This document shows positions 41,925 through 51,200 of a stretch of DNA of 64,000 nucleotides, piece after piece; position 1 is the stretch's first letter, and each line of letters opens with the position of its first letter. The translations under genes were made by a program, and so were the position numbers. The stretch is taken from contig DATGGK010000241.1 in assembly GCA_035308565.1 (NCBI GenBank), positions 1-64,000 on the forward strand, written 5' to 3'. The notes beneath the pieces were generated by a model. That model did not search any database, was not told the DNA's origin, and was given only the letters and a program-made list of their open reading frames with translations. This DNA is from JANXLS01 sp035308565. Its GTDB lineage: Bacteria; Planctomycetota; SZUA-567; H5-PLA8.

Positions 41925-43154
41925 ATGGGCAGCAAGTCAAAATTTTTTGTCGCGTGCATCGCCACCTTCGTAGCGTTCGCGAGCGCGGCCTTCGAACTCA
42001 AGCCGGGCGTCACATCTCGCATTCCGTGCGACGGCGCTCCAGAACTGACCTACGATCTCTTCATTCCGTCGGCGTACATGAGCGAAACCGAGCGCAAATT
42101 TCCGGTGCTGTTCATTTCCAATCCGGGCGCGCGGCCGGACATTCGCGCGCACACCGCGTGGGCTGAACGGCGCGGGTTTGTACTGGTCACGATCAACGAC
42201 AGCCGCAACGGAAACTGGGAGCCGGTGTTCAAAGCGCAGGAGGCGGTGTGGAAATCGGCTGAGGCGCATCTGCGGCTGCATGCGTGTTTGCGCTTTGCCA
42301 TTGGCATGAGCGGCGCGGCCAGCGCGTCGTGGATGCTTTGCGCGCATCATCCGAACAATTTCGCGGGCATCGTCATGGAGGGCCACAGCGGGACCGGCGA
42401 CGCGATCCCGAATTACGTTGCCGTCGCGTACATTCACGGCGACAAAGAACCCAATCTGCCGGTGATCGAAATAAATTACGCGCATCTGCGCCGCGCGGGA
42501 AACCCGCTGCAGCGCTTCGTTAAGCGCGGCGGCCATATTCCCGGTTCAGTCGAAGAAGAAGAGCGCTTTCTCGATTGGATGTATGACCTTCAGCGCTTCG
42601 GGCATCCGAAATTGAGCGCCGACGACCGCGCGAAAGCGAAAGCCGAAGCGCTCGCGCAATTGGATGCCGCCGCGAAAATCGCGAACTCGCCGGAGCGGCT
42701 TGCGGCGTTTGAAAAGTGGTTGAATCTGCCTTACGTCGCGGGCTGGAACGAAACGAAGCCGCATTTCACGCCGTGGCTTAAGGCGTTATTGGAGGTTGAA
42801 TCGGCCGCGGCGGAGAAGTCCGAAAAGTATGCGCTGTTGGGACCGGCCAATTTTCGCGGCTGGCTCAAACACGTCGATCCCGCCGTGAAAACAGCGTTCG
42901 AAAAAGAACTCGCCGATCTAAAAACCGATCCCGCGGTGAAAATTGCGTTTGATGCAGACACTGCTTACGCAAAAGCCGCCGAAGCCGAAAAAAATGCGGG
43001 CGACAATGTGTTTCAGCTTCGCGGCGCGCTCGTGCAATACGAAGCCGTCATTCAACGCTGGCCCGATTCCGCCGCCGCGAAGCGCGCGAAAGACGACGTG
43101 CTGCATTTGAAACCGGCCGCGCCGAATGAGCCGCGCATCGGGATTGCGAAATGA
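41925..43154 (+). CDS. Secreted alpha/beta-hydrolase (esterase-like) protein
   Basis: 409 residues with signal peptide MGSKSKFFVACIATFVAFASAA. The first ~220 residues follow an esterase/PHB-depolymerase pattern: YDLFIPSAYMSETERKFPVLFISNPG, FVLVTINDS, then GMSGAASASW with a nucleophile-elbow serine, and FVKRGGHIPGSVEEEERFLDWM carrying the likely catalytic His. The rest is a helical TPR-like tail (ALVQYEAVIQRWPDSAAAKRAKDDVL). The substrate is unknown. The stop overlaps the WD40 gene start (ATGA), so the two are co-translated. Confidence 0.75.
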   Translation: MGSKSKFFVACIATFVAFASAAFELKPGVTSRIPCDGAPELTYDLFIPSAYMSETERKFPVLFISNPGARPDIRAHTAWAERRGFVLVTINDSRNGNWEPVFKAQEAVWKSAEAHLRLHACLRFAIGMSGAASASWMLCAHHPNNFAGIVMEGHSGTGDAIPNYVAVAYIHGDKEPNLPVIEINYAHLRRAGNPLQRFVKRGGHIPGSVEEEERFLDWMYDLQRFGHPKLSADDRAKAKAEALAQLDAAAKIANSPERLAAFEKWLNLPYVAGWNETKPHFTPWLKALLEVESAAAEKSEKYALLGPANFRGWLKHVDPAVKTAFEKELADLKTDPAVKIAFDADTAYAKAAEAEKNAGDNVFQLRGALVQYEAVIQRWPDSAAAKRAKDDVLHLKPAAPNEPRIGIAK

Positions 43155-44419
43155 GTATCCGCGAAAATCATGGCCAAACGCGCAAATCGCCATCAGGATT
43201 TCGCCACTGGCTACCGCGCTACTCGCTGCGCACGCTATTGCTGGCGACGATATTGGCGGGTGGGATCGGATTATTATGTCGCAGTTGGGAGCCATGGCCG
43301 GTAAAAAAGATTTTGTTTGCTGATCGTGTACGAGAGGCCAGTTTTTCTCCTGACGGCAAATGGTTAATGGTGTGCTCCGGGAAAAGCAGCCCAATATTGA
43401 GATTGCCCGACGCGGCGGTGTTCTGCAGATTGGCACACCCTCAAACGGTACGAAATGCAGTGTGGTCTCCAGACAGACGTCTGCTCTGCACAATCGCTGA
43501 TGACAAGGCCACTCGGATCTGGGATACGCGTACGTGGCAATGTCTGCATGTGTTGGAGAATTCGGCGGGTTACTCTTCGCCCGACTTCTCGCCGGATTGG
43601 AAACGCATACTCACACGTCCAGATAACCGGCGGCATCAACTGTGGAACATGGAGTCGGGAATGCTCCTGGCTGAATTTGGCGAGCGTTACAATTTTAAAA
43701 ATTTCTCGCGTGACGGTCGGTATTTGCTTTTCGAAATCTATTGGAATTACGATGGAAAGGAGCGCTCGGCGGAACAAGAAAGTGACAGGGGCGCCGAGGT
43801 TTGGGATGCAATTTCGGGCAAGAAACTCTGGTTTGCACGGAATGGAGAGGATAGCCGCACCGAAAGCTTGCGATTTTCCGACGATCAGCGTTGCGTTATT
43901 AGCGAGGAAGAAGAGATTGGCGACAACTTCAATACGACCGCGATAAGGAATGTATTCGCGATTCAAAGCGGCGAGTTGGTAGAACAGCATCGGACGCCGA
44001 AGGACGGTTGGTCACGTTCGGTTAGCTTTTCGATTGGTGGCTTTCGGTGGAGGGATCAAATCTCGCCGGACGGCTCACGCGTCTTGCGCCTCAAAGGCCT
44101 TCAAATTGTTTTAGAGGACAACGTAGCAAAGCGCAGTTTGGAGATGCTACCTGGCTTCGAAATGAACGAAGATACTGCTACGGCATCGTTTTCACCGGAC
44201 GGGGCTCAAATTGTCGCGGGTAATTGGAGATTTCGTAACGAACTTTTTGTTTGGAAGCGCCGCCGCCCGGAATACTGGTGGGGTATCGCATGGTTGCCGG
44301 AGTTCTGGCTGTTGGTGATCCTGACTAGCGCGTTTTTGTGGAGCCTCCTGCGAGACCGGCGCGACTTGCGGCGCACGCCAGCTATTATTCCTGAACCTCC
44401 AGCGTCGCGTCCGCCTTAA
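43151..44419 (+). CDS. Membrane-anchored WD40-type beta-propeller protein
   Basis: 422 residues. The N-terminus RYSLRTLLLATILAGGIGLLCRSWEPWPV is a transmembrane anchor of a kind common in Planctomycetota. WD40/TolB-like blades follow: ASFSPDGKWLMVCSG, AVWSPDRRLLCTIADDKATRIWDTRTWQCLHVL, PDFSPDWKRILTRPDNRRHQLWNMESG, DQISPDGSRVLRL and ASFSPDGAQIVAGNW. A second hydrophobic helix (WLPEFWLLVILTSAFLWSLL) precedes a basic C-terminus. Base composition looks less GC-rich than the neighbours. The 3' end overlaps the opposing FG-GAP gene by 35 bases. Function is not known. Confidence 0.8.
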   Translation: MSIRENHGQTRKSPSGFRHWLPRYSLRTLLLATILAGGIGLLCRSWEPWPVKKILFADRVREASFSPDGKWLMVCSGKSSPILRLPDAAVFCRLAHPQTVRNAVWSPDRRLLCTIADDKATRIWDTRTWQCLHVLENSAGYSSPDFSPDWKRILTRPDNRRHQLWNMESGMLLAEFGERYNFKNFSRDGRYLLFEIYWNYDGKERSAEQESDRGAEVWDAISGKKLWFARNGEDSRTESLRFSDDQRCVISEEEEIGDNFNTTAIRNVFAIQSGELVEQHRTPKDGWSRSVSFSIGGFRWRDQISPDGSRVLRLKGLQIVLEDNVAKRSLEMLPGFEMNEDTATASFSPDGAQIVAGNWRFRNELFVWKRRRPEYWWGIAWLPEFWLLVILTSAFLWSLLRDRRDLRRTPAIIPEPPASRPP

Positions 44420-45878
44420 CTCCCTTCTTCTCCACAATCTTCCCCGACGGATAAAATTCCACGCTCACGTCCGCCGCGTCGAGTTTTCCCAATCCAAAAT
44501 GGCGCTCCGTCGTCGCGTAGGCGTAGTACGTATGCGCGCTCTGCCGGCCAGCGATGACGACTTGCTCGTAGCAGAGCAGTTTCTTCGTGCTCGGTTCAAA
44601 GAGCCGAATCTTCGCGCCGGCCGCCGCGCGATTTCCGGGCAGGCCAATCGGACGAATATTGAGCCAATGCTGCTTTGGAAGATCGTTGTGGTAGACCGCA
44701 ATCGACTTGTGATTCTCGCTGCCGGAGTTGCCGATGATGTCGAGCGCGCCGTCGCCGTCGATGTCGCCGAAGCAAATGCCTTCGTCCACCGCCGCGTAGG
44801 ACAGATCGCGGATGCCCCATGCTTTGTTCATGTACGTGAAATGCCCGCCGCCAGTGCCGCGCAGGACATAGAGAAAACAGCGCCCGTTCATGATCACGTC
44901 GGGGATGCCGTCGTTGTCAAAATCGGTCATCACGGCCAGTCCCCAATTTGCGTAGACGGGATGGCTCGCGTTTTCCATGCCGCTGACAGCGTTGGGCAGC
45001 AGCGTGAATTTTGCGTGGCCGTCGTTGAGATAGACTTCAACTTTTTTCCCGCCGGAAAGACAGATCAAATCCGGAAAGCCGTCCTGATTGAAATCGCCGA
45101 CGCCTTGAATCGTGAGGCCGTCTTCGACGAGGCCGCATTCGGTGGTCGCGTCGCGGAAATTGCCGTGGCCGTCGTTGAGCATGATGCGCGACTTGCCTTC
45201 TTTTTCGCTGTGGTAGCCGCAGCATTTGAGCACGAAGTCGATCTGTCCGTCGCCGTTGAGGTCGATCGGCAGCATCGAGGTTTCCTTGTAACCGTCGAAG
45301 CCGCTGCTGGATTTAAAACCGCCGCTGCCGTCGCCGAGCGCGAAGACGACGCCGGGGTTTTCGTGCAGCCAGTCGATCTTGCCGTCGCGATTAATGTCGA
45401 TCAGCGCATTCTCGCGCGCCTGTCCGCCGGACGCGCTGATGCCGGTCGATTTGAAAGCCAGTGTGAGCGGATCGCCGGGCTTGGTTTCGTTCAAGAGCCA
45501 TATACCGCCGCCGTCCTGATGCGTGATTTGCAGATCGAGCTTGCCGTCTTCGTTGAGGTCGTGCGCGAGATGAATCTCGGTGAGCTTCAGCGCGGCGCTG
45601 TCGGCGTAATAGTTGAAATGGCCAAGGCCATCGTTGAGCGCAATCGCGCCGGCCTGGCCGTGCGCGCCGATGAACAAATCGAGATGCCCGTCGCCGTCGA
45701 GATCGACCAGATCGATGCCGCTGAGCCACCATTTGGGGACGGCTTTGTAATGGGCTTCGACTGCCTCTTCGACGCCGCATTCGCGCGTGATGTCGGTGAA
45801 GGGTTTGGGCGCGTCGGCGGCGCAGGCGGAAAACGCGGCGAAAAACAGTGCTGCGAGGAGTGTGACATTATTGGTCAT
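44385..45878 (-). CDS. Secreted FG-GAP/VCBS repeat protein with ASPIC/UnbV C-terminus
   Basis: 497 residues from the ATG at 45878 (signal peptide MTNNVTLLAALFFAAFSACAA). Repeated calcium-binding-type loops DLDGDGHLDLFIGAHG, DLNEDGKLDLQITHQ, DINRDGKIDWLHE, DLNGDGQIDFVLK, DFNQDGFPDLICLS, DFDNDGIPDVIMN and DIDGDGALDIIGN form a seven-bladed integrin-like propeller. The C-terminal HWLNIRPIGLPGNRAAAGAKIRLF and HFGLGKLDAADVSVEFYPSG match the ASPIC/UnbV domain. Such proteins are secreted or outer-membrane-associated in PVC and Bacteroidota bacteria; the role is usually unknown. Confidence 0.88.
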   Translation of the reverse strand: MTNNVTLLAALFFAAFSACAADAPKPFTDITRECGVEEAVEAHYKAVPKWWLSGIDLVDLDGDGHLDLFIGAHGQAGAIALNDGLGHFNYYADSAALKLTEIHLAHDLNEDGKLDLQITHQDGGGIWLLNETKPGDPLTLAFKSTGISASGGQARENALIDINRDGKIDWLHENPGVVFALGDGSGGFKSSSGFDGYKETSMLPIDLNGDGQIDFVLKCCGYHSEKEGKSRIMLNDGHGNFRDATTECGLVEDGLTIQGVGDFNQDGFPDLICLSGGKKVEVYLNDGHAKFTLLPNAVSGMENASHPVYANWGLAVMTDFDNDGIPDVIMNGRCFLYVLRGTGGGHFTYMNKAWGIRDLSYAAVDEGICFGDIDGDGALDIIGNSGSENHKSIAVYHNDLPKQHWLNIRPIGLPGNRAAAGAKIRLFEPSTKKLLCYEQVVIAGRQSAHTYYAYATTERHFGLGKLDAADVSVEFYPSGKIVEKKGVKADATLEVQE

Positions 45879-46016
45879 GATGAGGGCTCCGCTTTTGAGT
45901 GTACCCCGCTCGCGAGAATTTTGCCGAGCGGCGCCTCGTGCGCGAATATTCCCAATTTTTGAATCATCGCGGCGCGTCGCGCGTCTTATACTTGCGGGCA
46001 CGCTGAGGAAAATGCA

Positions 46017-48122
46017 ATGCTGACTCAGGGAATGGTCGAACATTATGTCACGGACGCGGCGCTGGCTCACGAGCGCCGGCGTGCGGAGAAACTTGCCTCG
46101 TTCGATTCGGCTAAGGCGCTCGCCGCGCGCCAAGCTGAAATTGCGCAAGCCGTGCGCGCGCTGCTTGGCGATTGTCCGCTGAGTCCGACGCTGAACGTTC
46201 ATACTATTGCCGTTCACGAACGCGATGAATATGCAATCGAACTGCTGACGTTTGAATCGTTCGCCGGAGTTGTCGTTCCGGCGAATCTGTATCTTCCGCG
46301 CGGACGCACAGAGCCGTGGCCGGCGGTCGTGGTTTTTTCAGGCGACGCGCCGGATGGGAAAATTCAGGCCGAGCGGCAGCGCTTGGGACAGTTGCTCGCG
46401 CGGCGCGGGATTGCGGCGCTTTTCTTTGACAGCCCGGGGCAAGGCGAGCGGCTAGAGTTTTACGATTCGACGCTGCGCCGTTCGTGGGTCGGGCGCACGG
46501 TCGCGGTCGAACGCGCGCATCTCGGGCATCCATTTTTGCTAACCGGAAATAATCTCGCGTATTGGATGGCGATGGAAGGCGCGCGCGCGCTGGAAGTGCT
46601 CGCGGCGCGGCCGGAGATTGACGCGAAGCGCATGGGCGTCTGCGGCGACGGGTCAAGCGAAGCGCTGGCGCGCATTCTGTGCTGCCTCGATGCGCGCGTG
46701 AGCGCGGCGGCGATTGTCGCGGACAATTGCGATCCTCATCCGCTCGGCGGCGAGACGATCGAAAACACGCTGCCCGGCGCGATGGCGCTGAGCTTTCCGC
46801 CGCTGGCGCTGCTGACGCCGTTCGCGCCCAAGCCGCTGCTGCTGGATTGCTGCGTGGCTGAAAAAGCGCTGTCCACGCATCAGGAAGCGGTGAAGGACCT
46901 CGCCAGCATTTATGCGCTGCTGGGCAAAGCGCAGAATTTCTCGTCGCTGGAAGAGCGCGGTGTGCGCGGATTCTCGAAATTCATGCGCATGCGGATCAGC
47001 GAGCATTTTGCCGGCGCGTTTGGCTTGGGCATCGAGCGGCTGCGCGAATTGGAGACGCCGGCTGAAACGCCCGACACGCTGCGGTGCACGGAAACAGGGC
47101 AAGTCGGCAATTCGCTGAACGCAGCGAGTTTGTTCAGCGTGCATTCCAAACTTGCTCACGAACTTCCGCCGGCGGTCGCGCTGCCCGCGGATGAATCCAG
47201 TGCCGACGCGCTGCGCGCGGATTTGCGCGCGCGGTTTGGGCCGCTGCTGCACCTGCCGGAAACGTCGGAGGCGGTGCGCAACGAAGTCGAAAGCCGCACT
47301 AGCGATTGGGGCCTGCAAGTCGAAAAGGGCCGACTGCTGATCGCCGAGGGGCTGTATGTCCCGTACAGTTTTTACATGCGTCCGCCGGCGACCGACAGCG
47401 GCACGCGCGTGGCCGCGCCGGTGTTGTTGGCGCTGCACGAACGCGGCATCGCGGGAGTGACCGGCGCGGGCGAATGGATGCGCGCGATTCCGCAGGCGGG
47501 CTTTCACGTCATGGCCATCGACGTGGCCGGTATCGGCGAGACGCGCATGCAAGCCGAGCGCGAAGACGGCGAAGGTTATGAAGCGATGCTGTGCGGCCCA
47601 GAAACGCTGTGGGCGCGCCGCGCGTTGAACGCGGGTTTGAATCTGTTCGGGCTGGGCGTGTTCAGCGTGCTGCGCAGCATCGAATATCTCAAATCGCGCT
47701 GGGACGTGGACCGCAACCGCATCGCGCTCTCCGGCACCGGACGCGGCGCGCTGTGGGGACTGTACGCCGCGGCGCTGAACAAGGACGTTTCGCGCCTCGC
47801 CATGCTGCGCGGCTTGAGCACCTACAAGTGCCTTGTGGAACGCTGCCGGCACAATCACCATTTCAGCTTGTATCTGCCCGGGTGCTTGAAGTCGTTCGAT
47901 CTGCCGCACGTCGCCGCGTGCGTCGCGCCGCGGCCGTTGACGCTGATCAATTCGGTCGATCAGCGCAAAGAACGCAGGCCGCTGGAAAAGATGCGGCGCG
48001 ACTATGCATTCACCGCGGACATGTACCGCATCGCCGGCGCAGCGGAGCGCTTCGCACTTGCCGTATCGGACAGCGCGCCCGAATCGCTGGAGACCGTGTT
48101 GAAGGCGATTGGCGGGAAGTAA
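46017..48122 (+). CDS. Tandem alpha/beta-hydrolase-fold protein with altered nucleophile elbows
   Basis: 701 residues from the ATG at 46017 (GAGGAA upstream), no signal peptide. Two acetyl-xylan-esterase/dienelactone-hydrolase-like halves: (1) PANLYLPRGRTEPWPAVVVFSGDAPDG, IAALFFDSPGQGER, RMGVCGDGSSEALARIL; (2) VPYSFYMRPPATDSG, APVLLALHERGIAG, FHVMAIDVAGIGETRM, RIALSGTGRGALWGLYAAAL. In active family members the elbow reads G-x-S-x-G; here the Ser positions read Gly in both halves (GDGSS, GTGRG). It may be a pseudoenzyme or use a different mechanism. It is divergent from the FG-GAP gene. Confidence 0.72.
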   Translation: MLTQGMVEHYVTDAALAHERRRAEKLASFDSAKALAARQAEIAQAVRALLGDCPLSPTLNVHTIAVHERDEYAIELLTFESFAGVVVPANLYLPRGRTEPWPAVVVFSGDAPDGKIQAERQRLGQLLARRGIAALFFDSPGQGERLEFYDSTLRRSWVGRTVAVERAHLGHPFLLTGNNLAYWMAMEGARALEVLAARPEIDAKRMGVCGDGSSEALARILCCLDARVSAAAIVADNCDPHPLGGETIENTLPGAMALSFPPLALLTPFAPKPLLLDCCVAEKALSTHQEAVKDLASIYALLGKAQNFSSLEERGVRGFSKFMRMRISEHFAGAFGLGIERLRELETPAETPDTLRCTETGQVGNSLNAASLFSVHSKLAHELPPAVALPADESSADALRADLRARFGPLLHLPETSEAVRNEVESRTSDWGLQVEKGRLLIAEGLYVPYSFYMRPPATDSGTRVAAPVLLALHERGIAGVTGAGEWMRAIPQAGFHVMAIDVAGIGETRMQAEREDGEGYEAMLCGPETLWARRALNAGLNLFGLGVFSVLRSIEYLKSRWDVDRNRIALSGTGRGALWGLYAAALNKDVSRLAMLRGLSTYKCLVERCRHNHHFSLYLPGCLKSFDLPHVAACVAPRPLTLINSVDQRKERRPLEKMRRDYAFTADMYRIAGAAERFALAVSDSAPESLETVLKAIGGK

Positions 48123-48182
48123 GGCGCTTCGAGGTTGCGAGAAAAAGTCGCGATCAAGAGTGCGCCATCCCCTCACCCCCGG

Positions 48183-48207
48183 CCCCTCTCCCCCAAGGGG
48201 AGAGGGG
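48183..48207. terminator. GC-rich hairpin between convergent genes (dispersed CCCCTCTCCCC type)
   Basis: CCCCTCTCCCC (48183-48193), loop CAA, GGGGAGAGGGG (48197-48207), preceded by CCCCTCACCCCCGG. This is a widespread bacterial dispersed repeat, placed here between two convergent genes where it could stop transcription from both sides. Confidence 0.6.
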
Positions 48208-48222
48208 AGAACGGCGAGCGGG

Positions 48223-51200
48223 TTACGATTCGATGTGATGGATGGGGTCGGCGCCAAGAGTACCGACCAATTTCGCCAGATAGTCTTTCGATAAGACCGC
48301 GGCAAGCGTCTCTTCGCATTGGTGCAGGCGTTCCTTCAATTTCAGGCGCGCGATCGGTTCGGCGTGGCTGGGCTTTGAAAGAAACGCTTTCAAATAGGCG
48401 ATGCTGTTGCTCAGGAATTCGGCGTCGCGCGTTTGTTTGATCTCCAAACGTTTGCGATACCAGGCGCTGGCGAGCAGGTATTCTTTCGTAAACATTTTTC
48501 GCACGTCGGGATGCGAAGCCCCCTTCCCTTCCCAATGGCCATTGGCCATGATATGCAGCAGCGCTTGAATCGGCGGGCAGGCGTCTTCGATGGTGTCATC
48601 GTCGAAATACTGCTGAGCCACGCGGCGCTGCGCTTCGACGATGTTCTCGACGCCATCGACGAAGATTTCCATGTCTTGCGATTCGGGGCGCAGCATCGCT
48701 TCGTCGAGCACCGCGGCGGGATTGTCGAAGACGCGCCCAAAATAAGTGCGCACGAAACGCGCGGTGACGCGGTAGCCCAGGCGGCTGGCGGGGACGAGCC
48801 GGCCTTTGTATTCGAAATCTTTCATTGGTTCAAAAAAACCGTCGCGGACCAGCGCGGCCATGTCGCGCTCGTGGGGCTGCAAGCGGCACCAGATTTCGGG
48901 AATCAGCAGACTGATGTCGTGGCCCACCGACATTTGCGGGCCGACGTAGCCTGCGGCGGTCGTGATGCCTTCCAAACCGGTCAGGATGTACGAGACGAGC
49001 GCCGTGTTCAAATCCGCGGTGGCGGGCAGCGCGTTGAAGGGGCCTTTGGTGAGCGCGCCTTCGGAGCCGGCGCCGGTCGTCGAGGGCGATTTGCCGGTCA
49101 AGCTGCAGATGTAATCCATGAACAGCTCGGGCAGTTCCTGATAATGAATTGGATTGTAAACAGCCAGCGGGCGCAGGTTGGCTTTCGCATCGGGCGGATT
49201 GTTGCGGCGGCCAGCGAGCACCGCGTTCACCGGGAAAATCACGGCGGCGTCCGCGGGAAGTTTGCGGTTCAAACGCGCGCCGACTTCGGCGACGTATTCG
49301 CTAAGCGGATTGACCAGCGTCGGGCGCACTTGAAGGTAGCGTGGATTCTGCGTGGGCTTGCCGTCCACCAAACGCGGATGCGCTGACGAGACGAAGTACG
49401 TGCCGTGCTCGGCCTTGGCGGCTTTGCGAATCAAGTCGCGCATGGCTTGCGTGAATTCGTCGAAATGAATCGGGTCTTCGATCAACTCGATCGCGTCTTC
49501 GCGCGTAAGCGGCTGGAAATTCGAAATAAAATTGCCCGGCTGGCTCATGTCGCGCTCAGCTTGTTTGTCGTAGCCGCGATGAATCGCGTCATCGGGGCGC
49601 TGGAAGAAACGGTATTCGCAATTCAGCGCGAGTTTGTAGGACGGCTCTCCAAGCCCGTCCGCCTTTGGCTCGCCGGGACGGGCTTGGAAGCCCGTCCTAC
49701 CGATCCACTCAGCCGGCACGACCACGGACGCGGTGATGTCGTCTTCCATCTGCACTTTTTCAGCGGGCAAGAAATCCTGGCGCAGTTTGAAGGTGCGCCA
49801 CGAGCCATCGCGCTCCAGTCCGACGCGCAGATAGCTACCGACGAGTTTGCGTTTGTGGTATTTGAGTTCGTGGCCGGGTACGCCATTGACGTTGTCCACG
49901 CTGAAATGCGCGCGCCAGTCGTCGCCCCACTCTGCGTTGTAAAAGCGCTTGATGATGAACACAATCGCCCAGATGTGATTGGGGACCGACTGCAGCCACG
50001 CGTTGTACTCCATCGCGTATTCGTTGGGCGACGGCGTCAGCAGCTTGATCACCGATCCCAGGGAACGCTGTGGGCTCAGGATCGGACGCGTCACGCGGTC
50101 GGGGCCGTATTTGGGTTTGAACTGCGGCAGAAATCGGTCGCTGTAATCGCGCTTCAAAATGAAATCGACGAGATCGAAATCTTTCTTTGCGTCGGCTACG
50201 AAAATTGGGCCGTAGAGTACCGCGTCGGTGATCGATTTCGACAACTCCGATTTTCCGCCGCCCGAAACTGTGCAGGGTTTGTGGCAGAACGTCGGTTCGG
50301 CTTCGGTCCCGCACAAACGCCATGAGGGCGCGGACGGATGTTTTTCAAGCTGGACTTTGTAGCCCGACGGCATCACGTAAACATGATCCTGCAACAGCTT
50401 GATGCTTTGCGTGCGTCCGTCTTTGTCCCACGAGACGCGCTGTGAATTCAGGTCGATGCGTACGTCTTCGGGGACATAAATAACGGCGGGATATTTTTTA
50501 TCGACGCCGTAGCCTTCGAGTTTCAGTTCGATGAAACTCGAATAAAGCCGCGCAACTTCGGCGAAGCTGTGCCCTTCCAGATGCATGCGCCGCGCGGGGC
50601 GCGTGGCGTCGAGCGTGTCGCCGTAATTGTAGCGCGGAAAAGCGAGTGCACCGCCGGCGTGCTCTTCTTCGGTCAGGCCGAAGAAATTCGAGGCCATGCT
50701 GATCTGCGTTTTGACCTCTTTTTTGCAGTAGCCGAAATAATTGTCGGCGATGAGCGTCACCATCACGCCGTCCATCGAGCGGCAGACGAGTTTGAAGGCG
50801 TTGCCGCCGTTGTAACATTCCGCGGGGTCTTTCCAGCACATGCCGTCAGCGCGCTGGCGTTCGGTCGCGTCTTTCCAATGCGGCAAACCGACGTCCCGTT
50901 TGCGCACGTAGACCAGATGCGGCGCGAGAATCACGCAGCCGGTGTGGCCGGTCCAATGATCGACGTCGAGGCCGGCGTCGTTTTCTGGAAGATACGGATC
51001 GCCGGCGTTGCCGAAAATGGATTCGACGAAATCGAGATTGCAGACGAGATTTCCCGGCACGAAGAAGCGCACTTCCATGGTTTTACGCGGCATGATGCCC
51101 GGCACTTCAGGACTGACGATTGGGCGAAGCAGCAGCGAAACCATCACTTCGGCTTCCTGATCGGAGCCGACTGTATAGGGCAATTTCATCAAATCGCGCG

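Noticed and set aside
48183..48207. Novel element between convergent genes at 48.2 kb
   Set aside because: The CCCCTCTCCCC..GGGGAGAGGGG hairpin is a widespread dispersed bacterial repeat, so I list it only as a likely terminator.
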